A DNA stretch of 64,000 bases from Neelides folsomi (Eukaryota; Arthropoda; Collembola; Neelipleona; Neelidae), in the NCBI GenBank assembly GCA_034687125.1, contig JAQGBZ010000095.1:124001-188000 (forward strand), read 5' to 3'. Shown here piece by piece: positions 30,001-43,065 of the stretch; the stretch's first letter is position 1; the number at the start of each line of letters is the position of its first letter. The notes below the pieces were generated by a model. The model was not told where the DNA came from. It made no database searches and saw nothing but the letters and a program-made list of their open reading frames with translations. Made by a program: the position numbers and the translations under genes.

Positions 30001-33000
30001 TAAATGATATCAGATGCGACGTGCACTTCGACGGAGTTTACTTGCCGGAACGGGAAATGTATAGTTGACCATTGGCATTGTGATGGCAACAACGACTGTC
30101 TCGATAACAGCGATGAGATCAATTGCCCTCCTCGTACGTGTACTCCAGGGAAGGACTTCATGTGCAAGAACGACTCGACCTGCATCCTCGCCACTTGGAG
30201 GTGTGACGGAGAACTCGATTGCAACGACGGAAGCGATGAATTGGTACAATACGACTTTCTCACTAAATTCCTTCATATACTTTTTATACAAGATTCTCGG
30301 ATGAAGAATTCTGATACGACTTTATGTTCTGATGACTGCGATATATAGTCTGAGAAAGCGGGCTTGTTTTATAGGAGGCTTTTCTTCTTTATTAGGACTG
30401 CGGGTTGGAGCGGAAGAACGTGAGTTTGAGCCGTTGTGGTAAACAAGAGTTTGAGTGCCACGACCATTCCTCATGTATTCATTCCTCATGGTGAGTTGGA
30501 TCTCTTGGGGATTTGGGTGAGATCAATACGTACATTGTTTAAATTGGTTTGGTTTTTAGGGTCTGCGACGGAGATCCTGACTGCTCTGATGAGAGTGATG
30601 AGAAAGGAGGAATTTGCCAACATGTCACATGCCGCCCTGACCAGTTCCCATGTCGGAACAATGGTGAATGTATCCCGGCTCACTTGCGATGCTCCGGAGC
30701 TCCTGAATGCTCCGATGCCTCTGATGAACGCAATTGCTGTAAGAAAAACCAATTTAGTCCAAATCTAATAGATCCCATTCGATGGTCTTTTTGATGAGGT
30801 GTTTTTAAATAGCTTCATTTACGCCCGGAACTCCAACCAGGCAACCCGTCGGAAAACAATGTGAGAGTAAAACGGAGTTTGACTGTGGGTTCGGCCTTTG
30901 TATCCCAATGAGCAAAGTGTGCGACCAGAAGAATGATTGTGGGAAGTGGCAAGATGAGCCTAAGGATCGTTGTGGGCTCAATGAGTGTTTGGAGAAAAAT
31001 GGAGGGTGTGCGGAAACTTGTGTCGATACACCGGCTGGGTTCTACTGCGAGTGCAAGGCTGGATTCACGCCAACGAAGAACTTTACATGTGAAGGTCAGA
31101 GCAAAATTTCCTTTTACTTGATAATTTCCTTTTTATAGCCTTTGTTTGATATTTTAATTTTAATCGCCTTTTAATGTTGTGCAATATTTAACATTAATAA
31201 TCTTTAAATTTACAGATATCGACGAATGTGAAACTCCAGGGACTTGCTCGCAAACATGTACGAACGAGAAAGGAGGTTTTAAGTGTGAATGTCTCGAGGG
31301 CTACTTGAAGGACCCGAAAGATCACAAGAAATGCAAAGCCATTGAAGGGCATGCGTCGCTTCTCTTCGCCCTTCGACATGACATCAGGAAAGTGAGTTTG
31401 GACCACTTAAAGATGACGCTGATTGTGGAAAATACTCGGAGCGCCACGGCCCTCGATTACATGTTCAGGACTGGAATGATCTTCTGGAGCGATGGACATG
31501 ATGGAAAAATTTACAAGTGAGTTCACATTCTTCTTATTCTTCATCCAACCATGTTCATGAGCTCAGATTTGAACATCATTTCTCATATAGTGAATACTAT
31601 TATAGTATAAGTTTACCATTAAAAACTCTATATCTGAAGCCTTTTTATATGCAGACCATCTTTTCTCAATTTTATAAGTATTGGATACACTGTGTTACAT
31701 GATGCGTTCGTATGTACCATATTTGTATTCCATATTCTATATTACATACACGCTTTGACTGAGAAGGCATACATAAGTAGTTTTATTAAAATTGACTTTG
31801 GAATATACAAGGATGTATTTTGACAATTTTCCGTTGAAAGCAAAATCATCTGCTTATAAATATAAATTGAGTTTATTCTGGTGAAAGTAGGAAAAATGGG
31901 CGAGATGAGTAAGTTTTTTATACTAAATTTTTTACTGATGTGTTGGTTCAGCTTAATTTGGAGGAAAAGCTCTTTAAACTAACTAAAATGTAAGTGAAAA
32001 TGAGGTTTTGGGAAGTAAATGCGTTAACGTATGCATTTATTTCTTTTATATTCCGACTATTTTATATGTATTGGAAAGAGTAATGTAGTGTAGTTGAAGA
32101 AAGTTCGGACTTTCCAAACAGTTTCGGATTTCTTTTTTATTTTCACATTTAAGTTTGTTCGGGTAATTTGGAAAAAGTTTGGGTTGAGATTTGAAAAGGT
32201 TTTTCTTAGAAGGATTTCAACCCAATGATTGACTCAAACGCCTCTGATTTGCAACTCTCGGCATTTCTGTAACTTTTCTTTATAAGCTTTTTTTCAATAG
32301 TTTTGAATATAGAATCTATACATCTAAAGAGATTCAAAATGTAAATATAATACTTAACTATTAATTTAAATTTTTCCTTTATTCTTTTGATCATGTTGGA
32401 TTTATAAAATGCAAAAGTTTAAGAACTGGGGTTGTGTAATAAAAATAATTATTCTTTTTTGTGTGCATTTATTCGATAAGGATTTTATTTGTATATGGTT
32501 ATACAAAATATTTATATTTATTGCCAGGCTTTATAGATCAATAAGAAGAGATAAAAACAACAAAAAAGTTTGAATATGCTTTTGGGAATTGTCTAGTGTT
32601 TGAGGAGATTTGGCAAATGGATATCTTGAATTTTTTATATAAAAATAAGAGCATTATAATAATAATAACTTTGCTTTCCAAGGGGGATGTTCTGTTGTCA
32701 AAATAAACTTTGTCGTAACAATGAATGTCCCAGTTATTCTTCGTAACTTGTAATGATTTCTCTCATATCTCTTTTTCTCCCTTGTTATCTCTTCGTGCCG
32801 TCCTTTATCTACCTTCAAGAGATTCTTTTTCTCTTTTTCGGGAAAACTATGTGAAAGTTGAAGGATTTATTGCCACTTCTCGAGACTTCAGGGTTCATAC
32901 TTTCCAACGTGTTCCTCTTAGTCAGAAAGGCAATTTAAAATAAGCTCGAAACTAAACATAGGTCTAAACTTTTTTGTGCTAAAATAAATACAAGACTTCT

Positions 33001-35968
33001 TGATTATAAAAATGTGATTTTAATTGCTTTTAGAGCTCCAATTGACGAGGGAACTGCCAAAGTCCCAGTAATTGAACATAACATGAGCAACTGCGACGGT
33101 CTAGCCATTGACTGGCTCTACTCTCACGTTTATTGGACGGACTCTGGAAGAAAAACGATCTCGGTGGCCGAGTTGGATGGGAAGATGCGGAAGACGTTAA
33201 TTAGTGAAAACCTGGTCGAGCCTCGATCAATCGCTGTAAATCCCACTGACGGGTGGATGTATTGGACGGATTGGGGCTCAACACCAGGGCGAATCGAAAG
33301 GGCCGGAATGGACGGAACTCGAAGGGAAGTGATTGTAAAAACCGGTCTCAAATGGCCCAACGGTCTTACGCTCGATCTCGTCCATGGGAAAATCTACTGG
33401 GTGGATGCAAAATTGAGTTCAATTTCTGTAGCCAATTTTGATGGAACCGATCGACGGACAGTGTTGACCTCACCGTCTGCCCTTTCTCATCCTTTTTCCA
33501 TTACTACATTCGAAGATAACCTCTATTGGACGGATTGGAATGCTGAGACGATTTTTAAAGCTAACAAATTTACTGGAGAGGATTTGGCTCCTCTTTTGCC
33601 ATTAAAATCTGTCAAGTATGTCATGTCGGTCCATGTTTACCATGCGTACCGGCAACCAGATGGAGAAAATCATTGCATTCCACTCAATGGGAAATGTTCT
33701 CATCTTTGCTTGCCCGCTCCAAGGATTTTGGAAGTTTCACCACCAGCAACGAAGCGAAGGAGATCAACCACACCGAATCCCGAGTCTCTTATTACTTGTG
33801 CATGTCCGGATGGTCTGCTCTTGGCTAAAGACCGCCAGAATTGTGCCATCGATCCGAGTAAGTATAACTTTTTTATGAACTTAAACTTCTCAAGACAATC
33901 ATAATTAATTTTGGTAGGGACCTGTTTTATAGAAACAATATTTTGATAGTCTTAATTGAATACCTTGAGGATTAAGTGAGAATATGGGAGATGTGTTGGA
34001 ATGTTATTTTATAATATGGAAAGGAAATTGTTCATGATTTAGAAACTTCTAAATTGATTATAACATTTTCACCTTGAACTTTCCCCAAAGTTGGAGTTTG
34101 GAAACCTTTTTAATTATTTTTCTTTGTAGTTTCCTCTTTCAATTAATTATCATCAAGGGTTTCTCTTATAATTAGAATTTGAACTTGTAAGAGGATTATT
34201 TAATAATTACAAAGAAGGTTTGTTTTACTTTTACCTCATAGGGCTAAATGTTACTTTATTATTTATTTAACTATAACTTTATTGTTGGGGAATAATTTCA
34301 ATACTTAATATTTATTATTGAAAGTAGATTTGATTGGTTATTCAAGGGAGTTAAATATTTACCTACGTACAATTGTAATGTATACCTAAGTATATTATAT
34401 TTGTAAACTGTACTTTAGCTATCTTACTATATTTAAAGAGTAAAATTTAGTTAATTGGTGTATTATCACCGGGTTGGAGCATGTTGGGACGAATGTTTGC
34501 ATGTTTGCATATGCTCTTTTAAGATCACACGAAGAACGCCCACACCCACCAACACCGAAAGGGACATCTGAAACATGCAACCGAAGAGGAAAATGAACTC
34601 GATTCTCGCCCCAGAGATCACATCCATAGAAAGAACTCCACTGATTTCAGACCGAAGAATCGCGGACGAATGAATTTCCCGGAAATGTCCGCTGAATTGC
34701 AGAATGAAATCCCGAGAATTTCACCGGCTGACTCAGGTTTCCGCTTTTAACTAAAACCTTTCCTCTCTTAACTTGGGTCTTTTATCTTAACGAGCAATTA
34801 ACTTAAACTTAAATTGTGTGGGGAATTAACGATAAAATATTATACCTATCTGTATTTGTATTTGGGAAGTGTCTTTGGGAAATAATACATGGTGCATCAT
34901 GAACATTAAAAACTAATTATTTAATATAATAATAATTATAATAAATATATTAATTAATTTGTATTGTAAATAATGGATATAATTTAAGTGAAAGATGGAA
35001 AATTATATATAATTTAATTTAATAGGTATTAATGGTCCGGAGAGTGCAGAGGATTATTCACAAGGTTCAATATCAAACACGACTGAAGGCACGATGTTCG
35101 GCCTCCTCATTTCACTTCTCGTCGCTGGTTCAATTCTCATAATTTTGGTATGAAAAACTATGAGCTCTGACTTTGAGACATTTCTAATCCAACTCGAGTC
35201 AATTGAAGTAATAAATGATGATGTGAAATGAATAATTGACAGATTGGTCTTCTGCTCTACCGTTACTTTGGAGGGAAGTCTGGAGATAGTATGAATTTTG
35301 ACAATCCCGTCTATCGTAAGACGACGACGGAAGGCGGAGATCCGCATATTTCTTTAATGAAGCAAAATGGAGTTGGGAATGGGCGAGCGGGGCAGAACCA
35401 CAGGCATCAGAATGGATATCATCAAAATCATAAGAATTACCCTCCAGCCACCATTTCTGAAGAGGTAACATGATTTTTTAATAAATAGTTTGTTCACTTG
35501 TAAATATTCTAACACTTCCGAATACTTCTCTATCACTTTGCACTAATCACAAAATTACTAATTATCCTTCAATGCAGCATTTTGGATATTTTGAGCCGGT
35601 GGTAAGTTCATCTCACTTCGCACAGTCACCCTTTCCTTTACTTTATAAGACAGTCAAGGAATTATTAAAATTTTAAATGGACTTGAATCTTTGAATAAAT
35701 ATTAATTACTGACATTGTTATAAATTATATTAAATAACAATGTCAGTTATAATTAATTATAACTTATAATTTTAATATAATATAATATTTCTCCTTAGTT
35801 TAATGAACTTTAAATGAGATCTGTAATTAAAAAATAATTCAAATTGTATTAAAAACATCCTATTTTCTACTTTTACTTTCAATCCTATTTATGTAATTTG
35901 AATTTAAAAGCGAATTTTTCTTTCAGGTGACGGTTCCTTTAACCGAGAACGTGAACGAATACGTTTAA
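18026..35968 (+). CDS. LpR: Lipophorin receptor (LDLR/VLDLR family), complete, 15 exons, 1015 aa
   Basis: An endocytic receptor for lipophorin-type lipoproteins at the plasma membrane. Exons: 18026-18161, 23956-24081, 25560-25685, 28111-28236, 30014-30243, 30396-30490, 30560-30738, 30813-31094, 31216-31516, 33034-33857, 34524-34736, 35026-35147, 35243-35464, 35578-35601, 35927-35968. All phases match. Order: signal peptide (from [18 protein letters not shown]); eight class A repeats (about residues 50-393, each with C-D/N-x-x-x-D-C and SDE-like calcium motifs); EGF-A (398-432); EGF-B (438-473, calcium-binding DIDEC); a six-bladed YWTD propeller (about 476-740); EGF-C (748-804); a polar stalk encoded by one exon (809-879); one membrane helix (about 903-925); and a cytoplasmic tail with the NPxY endocytosis signal FDNPVY (939-944). 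Eight LA repeats match VLDLR/insect LpR rather than LDLR (seven). LA1-LA3 are each on a 126-nt phase 1-1 exon. The EGF-C insertion and the 24-nt exon 14 are unusual. Confidence 0.95.
18162..23955 (+). other. LpR intron 1 (5.8 kb)
   Basis: Joins the signal-peptide exon to LA1, phase 1 on both sides. I see no further LA-like exon or nested gene. An alternative first exon could hide here or upstream but is not recognisable. Confidence 0.8.
35701..35760. repeat. Long hairpin in the last LpR intron
   Basis: CTGACATTGTTAT and its reverse complement ATAACAATGTCAG face each other across a loop of about 12 A/T bases, with further partial pairing outward (ATTAATTA and TAATTAAT). It lies between the 24-nt exon 14 and the terminal exon. 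It may be a small foldback element or a structured intron RNA; nothing shows which. Confidence 0.7.
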
Positions 35969-38900
35969 AAGAAAAGCTTTTTCTCATTTTCAATCAAATG
36001 GAGACGAATCATAAAAGAGTCATTTTTACTAATATTTATTCATTACTTGAAGAATCTCGCCCGCTCTTCGCAAGAGTCACAACAATGAAGAAATCCAACT
36101 CATGAATGTCGTGGATCCATGAGAAATTCCACATTTGTAATATAACTATAAATATATTATGGTATAATTAAGCAATGTATTTAAATCAAAAATGCAGTAA
36201 TTATTGTTACGTTTAATAAGTTGCAAATATTTTTTCAACCTCCTAAAAGTTTTTAAAACTTTAAACAGAAAATGATAATGTATAGTATTAGACAAAGAGT
36301 TACCATTTGGTCAATACTAATATCATTAAAGATTTAGTGTATTAACTTATAATTCATGATGATTGTAATATCAATTTTTTTTATTCGAAACCCTTAAAGG
36401 TTTTAGACTTTGGCAAAAATTGTTAATTATTGTTATATTGATTCCTATTATTTTTGTCGTAAGTTGTTAATTATTATTTATAAAGGTTAAAAGTAAACTA
36501 TAACATAATGCATTTTAAAGATAATGTATTCTTCATTCATATCATTATTACTATTTGTGATCAGTTAACTATTAATGTAATCTTATTATAATTTACTTTT
36601 GTTATCACGTTTAAATTCTAATTACAAGAGGTAACGAATGTTTGTGTTCAACGTATTTCAATTTGTTGAATAATCTCGTACTAATTTTAAGACATCTCGC
36701 GCATCCATTACAATGTTGATAAAAGTGACTGCCATAAAGTTTTTGGCTCTCTCGATCACTTCAAATTAAAAAAGAGATTATTTAATTTAAATAAGTGGCG
36801 ATTGTTATTCTGATCTGCTCTTACAAATTGTATAAGGAGAACATTTGAGAATTTACATAAGAATATATTTAATTGATCAGTTTATCCTATTTTTGTTACC
36901 TAATTATGAGAAAAATATTTGTTTGGATTAGAATTTAAGGTTAAAAAAACTAAATTAAGGCTATTTAAATATTTAAGCTAAATGATATGAAACGTGTTAT
37001 GTTTTTACTATTTCTTATTATCTCGTTTCACACCTAGGTCTGCTCAAATAATCATCAAATAATACATAATAATGAAAAGAGGATGATTGCTGTTCTTGTG
37101 CGTACGATACGGCTTTCAATATTTAGAGTAATAATCTTTAAGGTTAACTTTTCTTTAATCGAAATACTTTATAATTTATACCTACTTTACTTAAATAATA
37201 ATTCTGTTGCTTTTCTGCGGGGAAAAAATATTTTCTAGTTTGATTTTGATCTGATGCCATCCATCAATTATGTCAAAACCTTAAACCTTATTACCTGAAT
37301 AAGAGATGGACATTTAATTTTTTGATATTTATTTCTTAGTTCTTGAATCTTGCTTTAATTGTTTAATTACTAAATGTTAATCTAAAAGTATGGAATGCCA
37401 TTTTTCAAGTTTCTTCCTCCATTGAGAGATTGGTCAAACGGTGAAAGATGAATGTGTGATTTTAATTATAATTCTATCTTATAAAATAATGTAAAGAAAT
37501 TAATGTACTTAATGATTGTTACAATATATTTTACTCACACATGTGTGCAGTTAGCGTAAACTGATTTCACTTTGAATAAACTCATCGGTTATCTCTAAAT
37601 TGTAAGGTCAATAAATATAAACTTAGGAATTTCTACATCAGATATTATCTCTGTTAAGAAAAATGTAAAAAATCTCAACTGTGTATACTATAATATGCAT
37701 ATAATTAATAATAAGGGAGAGGGAAGAAATTATTGCAAATATATAAATACTTTAGATTTAGTTGGGTTTTCCAAAATTACAAAAAATTATGAATGTAATG
37801 AAGTAAAACAAGAATAATCCATCGTCATTCCATTTCATTAGAATATTAGATTTTAAATCATGTTTAATTAACTAGATAAAAAGTTTAATGTTTACACATT
37901 GCCATGTCAGATTCTTTATGATACTTGTAGAGAAATTGGTATATGAATTTTAGAATGCTGTGCATTTTGAAGGATTTTTTTTCTTTTCTGAAACTCAACA
38001 AGTTGGTTTGTGAAATTATGTTTAATAGAGGTATGTAAATTTGTAATGTTTATTCCATGTAATCAAAAAAATATCATTTACTATTTGTATAAATGTAATA
38101 ATTGAATGATTAATGATTGCACATGCAATTTATAAGGATAAGTAAATCTCATTATGTTGAGAGAATGCAAAACAAATACATTGTCATGAAATAATTATAA
38201 AATGTGTTAAAACGGGTAGGCGAGTTTAAATAGTGGAATACAACATAATTGTAATTGTTATATAGGATGAAGTACCTAATAAAATAAGTAAAAAAAATAA
38301 TAATGAAATAAATATTTCGTAAAAGAGGAGAACCACGGTTTTAATTCTTCGAATTTTTGACAAGTTGATGATGTCTCAAAAAATGTTTAAACATTTAACG
38401 TAGTGAATTATTGTTAAGATTATGGACATAACTCATTTAATTCGTTTTTGATTATTATTTTTTGATTATTCATTGTGGTACAAAAGGTACCGATATGGTT
38501 GTTTGTGCATTAGAATTCCCAAATATTTTCTACTTATTTATTACCATATGTTATTTAAAATAATGATAATGAATTATTGTGACCTAAATAGTTGATTTTG
38601 TGCCAATTAAATATTTAAAACAAAAAAGCATCACAAGATTACTTATTGAAAGAATTATCATATTTCACATATTTTTTTAATAAATGGCTCGGCTGGCTGA
38701 ATATTAAAGATTTATTAAAATTAAATGGTCCTAAATCCATTTATTATTCGAGCATGCATTCAGCATTCCTCAATAATAAACCTTGTTTATTGCATGAATT
38801 AACATTAAATTTTATATAATTTGTATTTATTATTTTATTCGTTTACAAGCTCTTGCATTAATTTTCAGATGATTTTTTACATGTTTGAATACATTACATA

Positions 38901-39050
38901 GTGAACAAAGAAAGAACGGTGATGGAAGTAAATGGATAATGGTAAATGGATAATGGTAAATGGATAAATTGGGTAATACGAGACATTGATCATAGTGCGC
39001 CATCTTCATACAAAGGTGTACATTGCACTTGCGGCAAGACGTGAATTTCC
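35969..39050. other. LpR 3' UTR and A+T-rich intergenic DNA
   Basis: About 3 kb of very A+T-rich sequence with no exon. No canonical AATAAA is close to the LpR stop; ATTAAA occurs near 36,325 and an AATAAA near 37,610, so the LpR transcript end is unresolved. Confidence 0.5.
38929..38966. repeat. Short tandem repeat, about 2.7 copies of a 14-mer
   Basis: The unit TAAATGGATAATGG is repeated nearly perfectly, about 150 bases upstream of the RpL37 start codon. Confidence 0.85.
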
Positions 39051-39055
39051 TTGCG

Positions 39056-39062
39056 CATCTTT
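39056..39062 (+). promoter_or_regulatory. Possible TCT/TOP-type initiator of RpL37
   Basis: A C followed by a T run (CATCTTTTAT) lies about 58 bases before the ATG, the expected place and type for the polypyrimidine initiator of animal ribosomal protein genes. Tentative; no transcript end is visible. Confidence 0.25.
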
Positions 39063-39115
39063 TATATCATCCGGCGTGATTCTCCTCGTTTTCATTCACC
39101 TCCCCGGAGAGCAAA

Positions 39116-39807
39116 ATGGTAATTTTAACTTTAATTGAGAATTAAAAGGTGTAAATTCGGGTTTTAACGTGTTCATATTGTTTTACAGACGAAGGGAACG
39201 TCGAGTTTCGGAAAGAGGCGTAATAAGACCCACACTTTGTGCAGACGCTGCGGCCGGTCTTCCTATCACATCCAGAAGTCACGATGTGCCCAATGTGGAT
39301 ACCCGGCTAAGAAACTCAGAAGCTGTAAGTTAATTGCACAGCAATTAAAGATTAATTGGCTTATATATTTATATGTATTTCAATAATTCTTTTTGAATAT
39401 ACCGTAATGATTTATCTTATTTTTAATTTGGGAATATTTAAGGAATAAAGAAACATTTTAATTTAATTTAATTTACAAGCCTTGAATTAAAATTTTATAA
39501 TTTTTTATTTAAGATAACTGGTCTGAGAAAGCCCAGAGGAGGAAGACCACTGGAACCGGAAGGATGCGTTACCTTAAACTTGTGCGAAGGCGCTTCAAGT
39601 AAGCCAAATTATCTTTTATTATTTTCATATTTGTTCTAATGAAATTATTACGATGATAACATGATGAGTATTATTAGTTCAACCATTCGTTATTAATGAA
39701 CTTGATTTTACAAACTGATATATTAATTTGTATAATTTTATTATAGGCACGGATTCACCGAGCCCAAGTTGGGACACAAATCAGCCAAGGGAGTGAAGAG
39801 CTCGTAA
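39116..39807 (+). CDS. RpL37: 60S ribosomal protein L37 (eL37), complete, 4 exons, 94 aa
   Basis: Structural protein of the large ribosomal subunit. Exons: 39116-39118, 39189-39324, 39514-39598, 39747-39807. The first coding exon is only the ATG, spliced immediately to ACG-AAG-GGA ([19 protein letters not shown]), the invariant eL37 N-terminus. A zinc-binding C2-C2 motif is intact: two CxxC pairs in [10 protein letters not shown] and [10 protein letters not shown]. The basic middle ([18 protein letters not shown]) is also diagnostic. The length fits the family (about 90-97 aa). The sequence between the CxxC pairs ([10 protein letters not shown]) matches insect RpL37 better than vertebrate. 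The ATG-only exon is typical of this gene in animals. Confidence 0.97.
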
Positions 39808-39858
39808 ACATTCGACTTTTAACTTCTGTGTGTTGGGAAAAAGTGAAGGTATCGTTGA

Positions 39859-39864
39859 AATAAA
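39859..39864 (+). terminator. Polyadenylation signal of RpL37
   Basis: AATAAA 52 bases past the stop codon, giving a short 3' UTR as expected for a ribosomal protein mRNA. Confidence 0.8.
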
Positions 39865-39869
39865 ATTCT

Positions 39870-42800
39870 TTTTCCAGATTACCTCTTTATCCGTCAAATT
39901 ATTTTCATACAAAACACTTATTTAAAAACCATATTTTGGTGTTTTTATTTGTCGTTTTTTTTTAATTTGAATCATTTTATTATATTTTGTTTACGGGCTC
40001 CAATACATTGATCCTTCATTTTATACAACTCAATATCAATTCTTTTTCTCATTTGCAAATTAAAGATGCATATAGAATTGTAAATAAAGTCACTAAAACA
40101 TAGGTAAATGGAAAGACCAATATATAAATTATTAATTGTCATTTCTTTTGGTGAATTATTGGGTAGGTTAGAAATGTACGGGATTTTCTTTAATTTCTCG
40201 GTCTGAGTCAAAGAGTAATTATACTTGTCGAGGCCAAGTGTTTCATTTGTCGTGAGGAGGAAGCGGATGGTTTGTGTAATTAAACCATTTGGAAAAGGGT
40301 CGTCATTGCCCTTCGGCTCATCCAAATAATGAACGTGGGCCTAATTGTTGAAACGAGAGTTGGACGAGGTTGAGAGGAGTGAAAAAGAAGATGATGGTAA
40401 GGATAGAAAACATCCGTATCATCCTTTTATTATTATTTGTGTTGATTCGGCGGAAGATTCTCATGACTCAACGCCCTACAATGGGTGAGGGGAAATTCAG
40501 CGGACCGAAGCGACTCCGCTCCACCTCACACATAACAACTCTTCTTCTTCTCTTCATATACCGATAAATCCCCTGAGTAAATGCTTCACATGCATCATAT
40601 ACATATTATTTAATATTGCTTCATATATCCTCCCTAGTATCCAGCTAGTATAAGTACTTAGCCATTCGAAGTTTTAATCATAAGCCAATTTTTTGTTGCA
40701 CCTTGTCGGTATTCATTATAATTTTGAAATGTCATACTCGTATATATATATATATTTACATTTAGAGTTATACATATAATAATTAGGGAGAATGGGAGAA
40801 ATGCCTTTAATTTATCATGGTATCATGCAAATCAGCTTACCTGTATTGTTAAATCACATTTCATAGATGCTTTTATTTGCTTTTGATTCACGAATACTTC
40901 CGTTTGAGTTCCGCTGTCTCGTTTTGAATTTACGCATAATGTATAATATAAAAAAGTTAGTGGTATATAAAATTTATGCAATCGTATAACAAAATGGATC
41001 ACGTTTTTAACATTTTATATTTATTAAATTTTCATTTTGGAGTTTTCTGACCTTTTGCATTGATGGAATATGTAGAAGCTTAGGTATACTAATTGTAAGT
41101 ATACAGAAGATAGTTAAGGTTTGAGAGGATTTCTTAGGGGAAGTTCGACGTCAATGTTAAAGTAGTTAAAGTTGAAAGAGGGAGAGTTTGGGGAATTTTG
41201 TTGGAGAGTATTTTAGGGGGTTGGGGTGTTTAATTGTGAGTATTTCGACTAGGGCTTTTGCCTCCCTCGTTTCAACTTCCTCTCTGTGTGGAAGTCATTG
41301 GCTTCCCAGCCACCTGTCAACTAACTCTCTCATACAAGTCATCTTCTCCGACCCAAGGAATATCTCAACAGATTCAATTGGATAAAATATACAATTTCAG
41401 TTCTACTTAATTTACATAAGCAGATTCAAGTTATTTTACCTTCGATTAGTTTTAATACTTTAATATATTAAACAGTTTTATAAGCACGAACAACGTGGTT
41501 TATTTCAAATAAGTTTTTCGTGTTACCCTTGAATAAACGTTCATTTCGTTATCTCGTATATCACTTTGATAAATAATAAATAATTATTATAGCAAGTTGT
41601 ATGTTTAGTCAAAATATTTATTTTAATGGTTATTGACATTAAATTGGGTTTCGACATTTGTGAATGTGTTTGTACAAAATATAATTGTTCAATCCACAAC
41701 TGTGAATTATTGGTGTCGAGTTGGAGGGGCAAACGAATTGATTAAAAGTATCCAAGTGTTGAAGTGGAGTAAAAGAGGTATACAATTATCCTAAATATTT
41801 AGATTCCAAATCGTTAAATTGCCCACAACAGTTGGTTTGAAAATAATAAATACTTCGTTTGTTCCGTTAAAATAAGTATTAAGCCGCGGCGTCCTCCTTT
41901 TAAGTTCATTTTGGGAAAGCCAACTTTCGCAAATAAATCATCAATTCATCATATTTAACATTCTTCATCAAACCCTTTGTTGTAAATTTCTTCGTGATCA
42001 ACTTTTTATTTTGTTTTTTTGAATGTCACTGTCACATTTAAGAAAATCGAAACTTGTCATCTAAAAGAAGAGGAAACCCCAAGACGCTCGACGCAATGGA
42101 ACGTTCGCGTTTCTAAAAATAAAGGAATAAGAAATTAAAAGGAGTAATTAAGCAAAATACAAATAGTTTAAAATAACATTATACTAATGACGATGATAGT
42201 CTTAAAATTTTTAATCTCTCATATGTAGGCTTATGGTTAGTTGAATAGTGATATCAGTGATATGTGACGAAGTGAAAATGAGAAAAAGACCTTGTTTCCG
42301 CAATAATGATTCCAATGATATACGAAATAATATATTTTAATCATTGTGACTTCATGCGGATTACTTCTAAGGTCAAAGAATAATTTGAATTGAATTACAA
42401 GTGCGAAAAAGGAAGTTGTCTCAATATCAATACAGTGTCGAATGAACTCAAAACACATTATTGAATTAAGCAGTGTTGAAGCGAATAATTTAACTATACA
42501 TATTAACTGTGTATGGATTTAATATCAAAACATAAAGTCAATATTAACTAATATTAATTTTGAAAGCTAATATTTATAACCATTCTACATTATATAACTA
42601 AAAAGTAATTTATGAATTTATGACTATCATTTTAACATTATTGTGCTACAATGTATATTATAACACAAGTGCATGAGCAATTAAACATTTGATGAATTTT
42701 ATTTAGCAAGATAAGATATTGTGTGTAATGTCAGTTGGTTTTCAATTATCTTTTTTTACTCAATATCGATATAAGCTAGGCAGGCATTAACATTCCTCCT

Positions 42801-43040
42801 CCTCACAATCGGAATCAGACAAAGTGGAATAGGGAAGACCTTGGTTTCAATTTAATTGAACAATGAACGAGCGACAATACGTTACGAATTCGAGGTCCGC
42901 CAAATAATTATTCTTTTTCGTATTTATTTTACTCGTCTTTGAAGTTCCTTCTGACCCGTTTCCCTCACCGCAGTGAAAAAAGGCACAACGAAGCATTGAA
43001 CGACACTTAACTAGATAGCATTCAATTAACCAATATCCTG
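39870..43040. other. Intergenic DNA between RpL37 and GIPC
   Basis: About 3.2 kb without a supportable exon. It contains a short (TA)n run at 40,741-40,756. The largest frame (minus, about 39,972-40,325) has no recognisable domain. Confidence 0.55.
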
Positions 43041-43065
43041 CCGTTTAGTTGTGAATTGGGTGAAA

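Noticed and set aside
39972-40325. 117-codon minus-strand frame downstream of RpL37
   Set aside because: No domain or homology recognised and A+T-rich composition; not supported as a gene.
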